NCBI GenBank assembly: GCA_028551475.1
Contig: CM052357.1
Span: 14,741,931-14,805,930, forward strand
From: Casuarina equisetifolia
Taxonomy: Eukaryota; Streptophyta; Magnoliopsida; Fagales; Casuarinaceae
DNA length: 64,000 nucleotides
Direction of reading: 5' to 3'
The notes under the pieces were generated by a model, which was given only the letters and a program-made list of their open reading frames with translations, was not told the origin of the DNA and made no database searches. Shown here piece by piece: positions 58,501 to 64,000 of this stretch (positions are counted from its first letter, which is position 1; each line of letters begins with the position of its first letter). The translations under genes were made by a program, and so were the position numbers.

Positions 58501-60205
58501 TATTTGAAAATAAGAGTTTTGTTTGTGACAAAATGTATTTTTGAATATATTTGTTGAAATATATTTTTCATAAGTGCAAAAGAAAATTATAGGAAGTAAA
58601 AGGTGTATAAATTATAATATTAATTAATGATATTATAAAGTAACTGGGTTCCTACATTTCTTAATATAATGTCAATATATAGTGACATTAAGAAAGGTTT
58701 TATTTAATTTCATTATATAATGTCTTGAGAACAAGGCTTACCAAATTGAAATTAAATATGTCATACATTGTGATTAAGAAAAAACGATGCTTGCTTGTGC
58801 TTTGATGAAGGTTGAAGTATATGGCTTTATTTTTGGAACAAACCTTAGTTTTATCAAGAACTTATATTATATCATTCTTGGATTGATATTATGATCTCGG
58901 CTTGGTGATATTCGGCCTGGTTATATTCTCAACTTGGTTATATTTGGCATGGTTATGTGTTCGATCTATTTATGTTCTCGGCCTAGTTATATTTGGCTTG
59001 GTTATACTCAGCCTAGCTGTGTTCTCAGTCCATGACCCGTTTATCTGTCAAGTAGATAGGCAAGCTCGGTTGGTGATGAAACTCAACATTTCATTAACAT
59101 TCATTCCCACTTATTCACCTAATGCCCTAAAGAGTATATTATCAATGACTACCGAGATGAGAGAGTGAGAGAGTGAGAGAGAAGGAAGAACAGTGCCATT
59201 GGTGACCGAATCCTCAACGAGAGGATTTCTGATGAGACCAATGTCAGAATGGTCTGATCTAAGCTAGAGAAGTAAGACTTGAAGACTGATTTACTGTGCC
59301 AATGTCTGAAACCCTAGCTTTAATTTTTCTATTTAAGAAGAGCTATTCTATGGAGAAGGGTTCAACACTTACAACAATCTGAAGTTCTCTTTAAGTGAAG
59401 ATTCTATTATTGAGCTCATCTTTTGATCATTCAATCTTCGTGACTTTCGGTGAAGTTCAAGCCTATGGTGATATTGTGATTAAATACTTATTCATTTGTT
59501 TATATCATCGATTGGATCTTGAATAACTCTGTTTATGTGTTGATTTCATTAAAAATGCTTATTGCACATAAATATTGAAAGGAATCCAAAACCCTAATTT
59601 ATTTCAATTTAGGGTTTTCATGATAGGAGCTTAGAATTATTATAATTATATCAAATCAGCTCCTATAGGTTACAAAATCCCGCAACTTGTCATATTATTT
59701 AGGATTTGTAATTAATTTATGATATTTTGATCATTTGTATAACATTGTACAAGAAATTCCTTGAAGAGGAATTGTTTGAGTTAAGGAGAACATTTTCTCC
59801 TAACTTGGTTGAGTAAAGGATATTTCAATCGGTTTGATTCAAGGAGAAGAAGGTGGACATAGGACTCAACGTGTGAGTGCCAAACCACCGTGGTAAATTT
59901 GGTGTCTATCTCTTTGCTTACTATTGATCTAACCTTCTTATAATATTTGCTGCCTTATAATTTGTCAATTATCTATTCCTAACCTATTAGAATATTTGAA
60001 ACATATAAGTGTGATAATATTATTGATAACATGTTATTTGACTTGGAAGTAGAGCATCATATGTTTGAAATCTATCTTATTTATATTGATATTATTTGTG
60101 TGATTTGTCTAGCATATTGAATTAAGCATTTGTTATCATAATAGTTTTTTTAATTGCTAGGTATAACTATTCAACCCCATTCTTGTTAAGCCATAAAATC
60201 CAACA
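58501..60205 (+). repeat. 3' LTR I of element Y
   Basis: It starts TATTTGAAAATAAGAG (decayed TGTTGGAAAATAARRG) and ends AAAATCCAACA. It matches LTR G throughout, including the hairpin box (58613-58637) and the TTGGCCTRGTTATA-type minisatellite (58900-59035), which here has a different number of units. Confidence 0.9.
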
Positions 60206-60779
60206 GATATGTGTCTAATTGGTGACATTGCTTAAACTATGTGAATATTTTTTTCTACACCCTGCTTGTATATTTTCTATCCGGTTCCTATCTTGAAGGG
60301 GAGCACTGCAATCGCATTTGGTATAAGGTCAAATCTCTGTTACTCATGTTACTATCTTCTATTCCTACATGTTACTCATGTACTTTATTTTCATCCATTT
60401 TCCTCTACTATCTTTTAGTATGATCTTTTTGCTAATGTCAAAAAAGGGGAGAGAGTACATAGTTATAGCACATGTATGTTCCATTTCTGACTTTTAGTGT
60501 AGAATGTGGGATAAACTCTCTTACACCTAAGATACTTGTGTATAAGATACTTTTGTGAAATATTGTGTGAACATGAACATATGTCTGTGAAATATTGTGT
60601 GAACAAGAACATGCTTACTATGATGAATATTCGTGAACATGTGATGTTTGCTAAAGATGACTATGTATTCATACATTATTGAATATGGGACTATGTTCAT
60701 TCTGCTCATCCGAGTGATGACATGTGCTGGTTGGTTAGATTAACTATGAAAATTTTGTCATCATAAAAAAGGGGGGGAT
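60206..60779 (+). other. 3' untranslated tail and polypurine tract of X
   Basis: This resumes element X after Y. It has the two purine blocks (CAAAAAAGGGGAGAGAG near 60438 and AAAAAAGGGGGGGAT at 60765-60779), the second directly against LTR J. A duplicated GTGAAATATTGTGTGAACA word lies at 60555-60605. Confidence 0.75.
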
Positions 60780-61751
60780 TGTTGAAAATCATGTGTTTAT
60801 GTATTTTGTTAAGAAAATTTTATTTATGAATATATGAGTTTGTGTACATATATTGAATACCAAAAGAAGTAAAAGGTGTGTAAATTATAATATCAATTAA
60901 TGATATTATAAAGTAGCTGGTTTCCTACATTCCATTATCAAACATCACATATGGAGTTAAAATGAATTATTTTATGTATGATTTAATTAGTAAAATAATT
61001 CATACTAGTGCTTATATTAAGAGAATGCGATACTTGGAAATTGTGTGCCTATAGGTATGTTTGAAGGATCAATATGCTATTTGTTCAAGTTAAATATGAG
61101 AGAAAACATATCATTATTGGACCGACCATATATATATTGGATTGATGCTGGACCGATTAAATAAAAGAACTCTGCCCAAGCACCTGGACGGCCCATGAAG
61201 CTGAAGCCCACAGAACTCAACCCAAGTGCTTGGACAGCCCGTGAAGCTGAAGCCCATGAGACTCAGCTTGAGCACATATCACTTAAGTGAAATGTTGTCA
61301 TTTCACTTTGATAAGAGGTTAAGCTGAAATGCTGCCATTTCACTTTGATAAGAGGTTAAGCTCTTACCTTGAATAGTTTGAAGCCCTAGCCACACACCCG
61401 ATCAAAGCCATCCTCCTCCTCTTTCTCTCTCTCGACTGCTGACTCTCCAATGGGAAGAAGAATGAAGAGATGGATTGTCAGAATGGGTATCTACTACAAA
61501 AATCGTCATCTCTATAGCTGTGTGATATCATGTCTATCAAATCTCAACGGAAGAAATTCAAACAGGTTTGAACCAAAACCCTAAAGTGTTCAAGGTTTGA
61601 TAATATGCTATAAAAGGAGCTTCGGGTGAATGTTTGGAGCTTGTTGATCGATATATTGTTGATTTAATTAAAAGAGATTGAAGCTTTGAATCATTTGCTC
61701 TCAATACCTTGTTCTTCAATTCTTAAAGAAAGAAAGAATCTTCGGTGATAT
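60780..61751 (+). repeat. 3' LTR J of element X, right end missing
   Basis: It starts TGTTGAAAATCATG after the polypurine tract and matches solo LTRs T and U as far as the TTCGGTGATAT segment, about 970 of 1560 bp. It has the hairpin box (60886-60910), one 31-bp minisatellite unit (61115-61145), a direct duplication of CATTTCACTTTGATAAGAGGTTAAGCT (61292-61360) and TATAAAA at 61609-61615. LTR K begins where it stops. Confidence 0.88.
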
Positions 61752-63392
61752 TGTTGGAAAATAGGATTTTGATGTGACTAAAAATATTTTTGGTAAATAT
61801 CAATTCTTAAAATATGTTTTTATATGTGCAAAAAGAAAAATTATAGGAATAAAAGGTGTACAAATTATAATATCAATTAATGATATTATAAAGTAACCGG
61901 GTTCTTACATTTCTTCATAAAACATATTCTTAAAGTTCTTGTGACATATATTCAAATATTTGAATAGATTGATTATTTGAATATTTCTTTAAGAAATATA
62001 ATATATTTAAATATATTTTATTTTAGGAATATGATACTTGGTTTAATGTAATTGTAGGAGCATGAGGGGCATTAACTCTATCTTGATATTAGTTCAAAGT
62101 CAATATATGTAATACACCAAAATATGAACTTTGTAAAAGATCATATTTTTGGACTGTGTTTACATAATTAAACTTTGGACCCTGTTGATATTGGATTGTG
62201 TCTATCTGCTGAATCTTTAATTACTGGACTGGACCATTTGTTGCTGGACTGAGACTATATGATGCAACCTAAGCTTGCATCAGCCCGACCCCGCTGAAGT
62301 CTCCTTGCTACGATGTCGTCTTGACCATCAGAGAAGCACCTTTGCTACAATGTCGTCTTGACCATTAAAGAAGTGCCCTAGCCACAACGTCGTCTCACTT
62401 AAAGAAACACATAAGAGGTCTCTATCTCTTGAGTCTGCCCTAGCCACTTCACTCGTCCTCAATGCCACCTCTACTTCTCTCAAATGTTAAAACCTCAACG
62501 GGAGGATTCTAGAGAAGTTAGGCTGTCAAAACAGTCAGATTCTAGCTCTGAAGGCTAATATAAGGTTGGTTTGATGGATAGCCTACTATTCCTAATGGGA
62601 AGAAGGCTATGGTTCAGGTTTGACCCTAAAAGGCCCTAAATCTGCTTCCTATTTAAAGGAGATGTGTGCATGAAGATCTGTTCTTAATGATTTACATCTA
62701 TTTGAAGTGTTCTCGTTGTGAAAAAAGTCTCTTAAGCTCACCTACTATTTGATTCGAGTTTGTTCATCTCTCGGTGACTCACAAGGGTTTGGTGATATTC
62801 GATTATCTACTTTGATCTTTGATTATATACTCAATCATAGCTTGTATAACATTATTTATGTGCTAATTTCACTTAGAAACATTTAACGCACATAAATTTT
62901 AAGAAAAATCTGAAACTCTAATTTCTTCAAATTGGGGATTTCATGTTAGGAGCTTTGTATCTTGATATATATGCTTGAATAACTCCTCTGATTAGCAATA
63001 TCCCATAACCTAACATATTATTTGGGGATTTGATATTGTATATGATCTTTTGATCATAATTTGTATTTGGACTTAAGAATTCCTTTGAGAAGAAATTATT
63101 TGGATTAGGGAGAATGTGTTCTCCTAATCTAGTTGAGTAAAGGTGACTTTAATCAGTTGGATTGAAAGAGAAAAGGGTAGACGTAGGACTCTAAGATAGA
63201 ATGCCAAACCACCGTGGTAAATTGAGTGTTGATTCTCTTACTCTTCACTTGCTTAAATAATCTATTTATTTGACTTCTTATTATCATATAAATTGTTAAA
63301 TTAATTGATTGAATTTTTTATATCATACAAAAGTATAGTTTCGGTACATTAACAATTCAACCCCCCTTCTTGTTAAGCTATAAAACCCAACA
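61752..63392 (+). mobile_element. SIRE-type LTR K, no TSD
   Basis: It runs from TGTTGGAAAATAGG to TATAAAACCCAACA, 1641 bp, closest to the LTRs of V but in plus orientation. The hairpin box is at 61866-61890 and TATTTAAA at 62650-62657. Flanks GATAT and CACTT do not match, LTR J does not resume on the right, and no primer site follows, so K is neither a clean solo LTR nor an obvious 5' LTR. Confidence 0.85.
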
Positions 63393-64000
63393 CACTTAGC
63401 TTTTCTTATTTTTGGTTGTTCTAAACAATCAACCTTCTATCCTTTATATAGCATCAAGATAACTTACTTTTCTCACTCAAAAGAGCTGTTAATCCAACAA
63501 TACCATTGATTTCCCACCTTTTCTTCTTCTTCCCCTTTTTTTCTTTCCATTGGTTAATAGTACTATTTGTGTGAATAGTAACTATTTGAAACGGTACTAT
63601 TTGGTGAACAGTATTCTAACCATTAGGGGCTATTTTGAATCATGCCTGAACAATACTATATGGTGAACAATATCCTTTTGTTGGAAGCTATTTTTGAATC
63701 ATGTGGGCTGGACTGCATTAGTTTGGGCTTCCTCCGACTGGACTTGCTTGAGCTTTAGGTGGCTTGAACTTCCATTTCAGTGAATAGTAATGGCCTAAGC
63801 TTTATTAACTATTTCAGACTAATGCTTCTGGGTTGCGTGAGCTAAATTGCACGGGCTGAAGCGTTTGCAATTTTTCCTACATAAAGTTCTAATATTAATT
63901 TTCTTATTTAAACCAATAAACAATTAAACAATGATTATAATATTCTCATATTATAATCCTAATTTTTCTCATCATCAAAATGTTAATATATTCTAATTTT
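63393..64000. other. Unassigned sequence with a short imperfect repeat
   Basis: No gene is recognised. Two imperfect copies of a roughly 65-bp segment (63585-63645 and 63650-63705) share GGTGAACARTAT and GCTATTTTTGAATCATG. GAATAGTA and CAGTAT words recur nearby. It could be part of another LTR or background. Confidence 0.5.

Larger units (their letters stand above)
41470..60205 (+). mobile_element. SIRE-like element Y, full length before later insertions
   Basis: 5' LTR G (41470-44558), primer site, gag-pol and 3' LTR I (58501-60205). Two later insertions, solo LTR H (43179-44551) and element V (48906-57455), account for about 9.9 kb; without them Y is about 8.8 kb, a normal SIRE length. Flanks are GGTGT (41465-41469) and GATAT (60206-60210); each is one transition from GGTAT, which fits an old TSD and the reading of X across the gap. 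Y is inserted at the end of pol of X. Confidence 0.85.

Noticed and set aside
61752..63392. LTR K as an ordinary solo LTR inside LTR J
   Set aside because: Flanks do not match and J does not continue on the right.

Overview
The window is a piece of plant nuclear genome made almost entirely of nested LTR retrotransposons. I found no host protein-coding gene, rRNA or tRNA. The host is probably a dicot, judging by AT-rich sequence, SIRE/Maximus-like Ty1/copia elements with LTRs of about 1.5-1.7 kb, and Athila/Tat-like Ty3/gypsy elements with a tRNA-Asp-type primer site. The density of nesting suggests pericentromeric or other gene-poor heterochromatin. I do not name a species. Lineage names come from reading motifs, not from a search.

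Layout, using single-letter names for elements. (1) 1-14472: 3' end of a SIRE-like copia element N. Its 3' LTR (from 915) is split by three separate insertions: a Ty3 non-autonomous element Q (936-3359), an Athila-like gag-only element A (3609-10045, TSD GTACA) and a second Q-type element R (10109-13351, TSD ATCAT). (2) 14473-20207: pol fragment and 3' LTR of an older SIRE copy P, into whose pol N appears to have inserted. P's LTR carries an 84-bp tandem array and a minus-strand solo Athila LTR S (18523-20128, TSD AGTTA). (3) 20208-27337: a different, badly decayed copia element M, split by two solo SIRE-type LTRs, T (20839-22359) and U (22909-24471, TSD ATATA). (4) 27338-35711: a plus-strand Athila LTR C split by a minus-strand gag-only Athila element B (27867-32909, TSD AATGG), then an unassigned stretch, a minus SIRE LTR L and a minus Athila remnant D. 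(5) 35712-39067: SIRE LTR F split by an opposite-strand SIRE LTR E (TSD CCAAC). (6) 39068-40343: an unusual C-rich, proline-coding stretch with a primer-site-like motif.

(7) 40344-61751: the deepest nest. Old SIRE element X (pol at 40344-41469, 3' region at 60206-60779, LTR J at 60780-61751) is interrupted by SIRE element Y (LTR G 41470-44558, internal region, LTR I 58501-60205). Y is interrupted in its LTR by solo Athila LTR H and in its RNase H region by a complete minus-strand SIRE element V (48906-57455, TSD AGAAC). (8) 61752-64000: a further full SIRE LTR K without a matching TSD, then unassigned sequence.

All reading frames are broken by stops or frameshifts. The best preserved is a 470-residue pre-integrase/integrase segment of V with all metal-binding and catalytic residues. 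The most interesting signals are: a hairpin box about 110 bp inside all 13 SIRE-type LTRs examined, across subfamilies whose ends differ; a gag-only Athila family whose three copies share one C-terminal junction; a second pol-less Ty3 family (Q/R) with a conserved accessory ORF of unknown function; and LTR minisatellites that differ between LTR subfamilies while occupying the same place. I saw no non-transposon system in this window.
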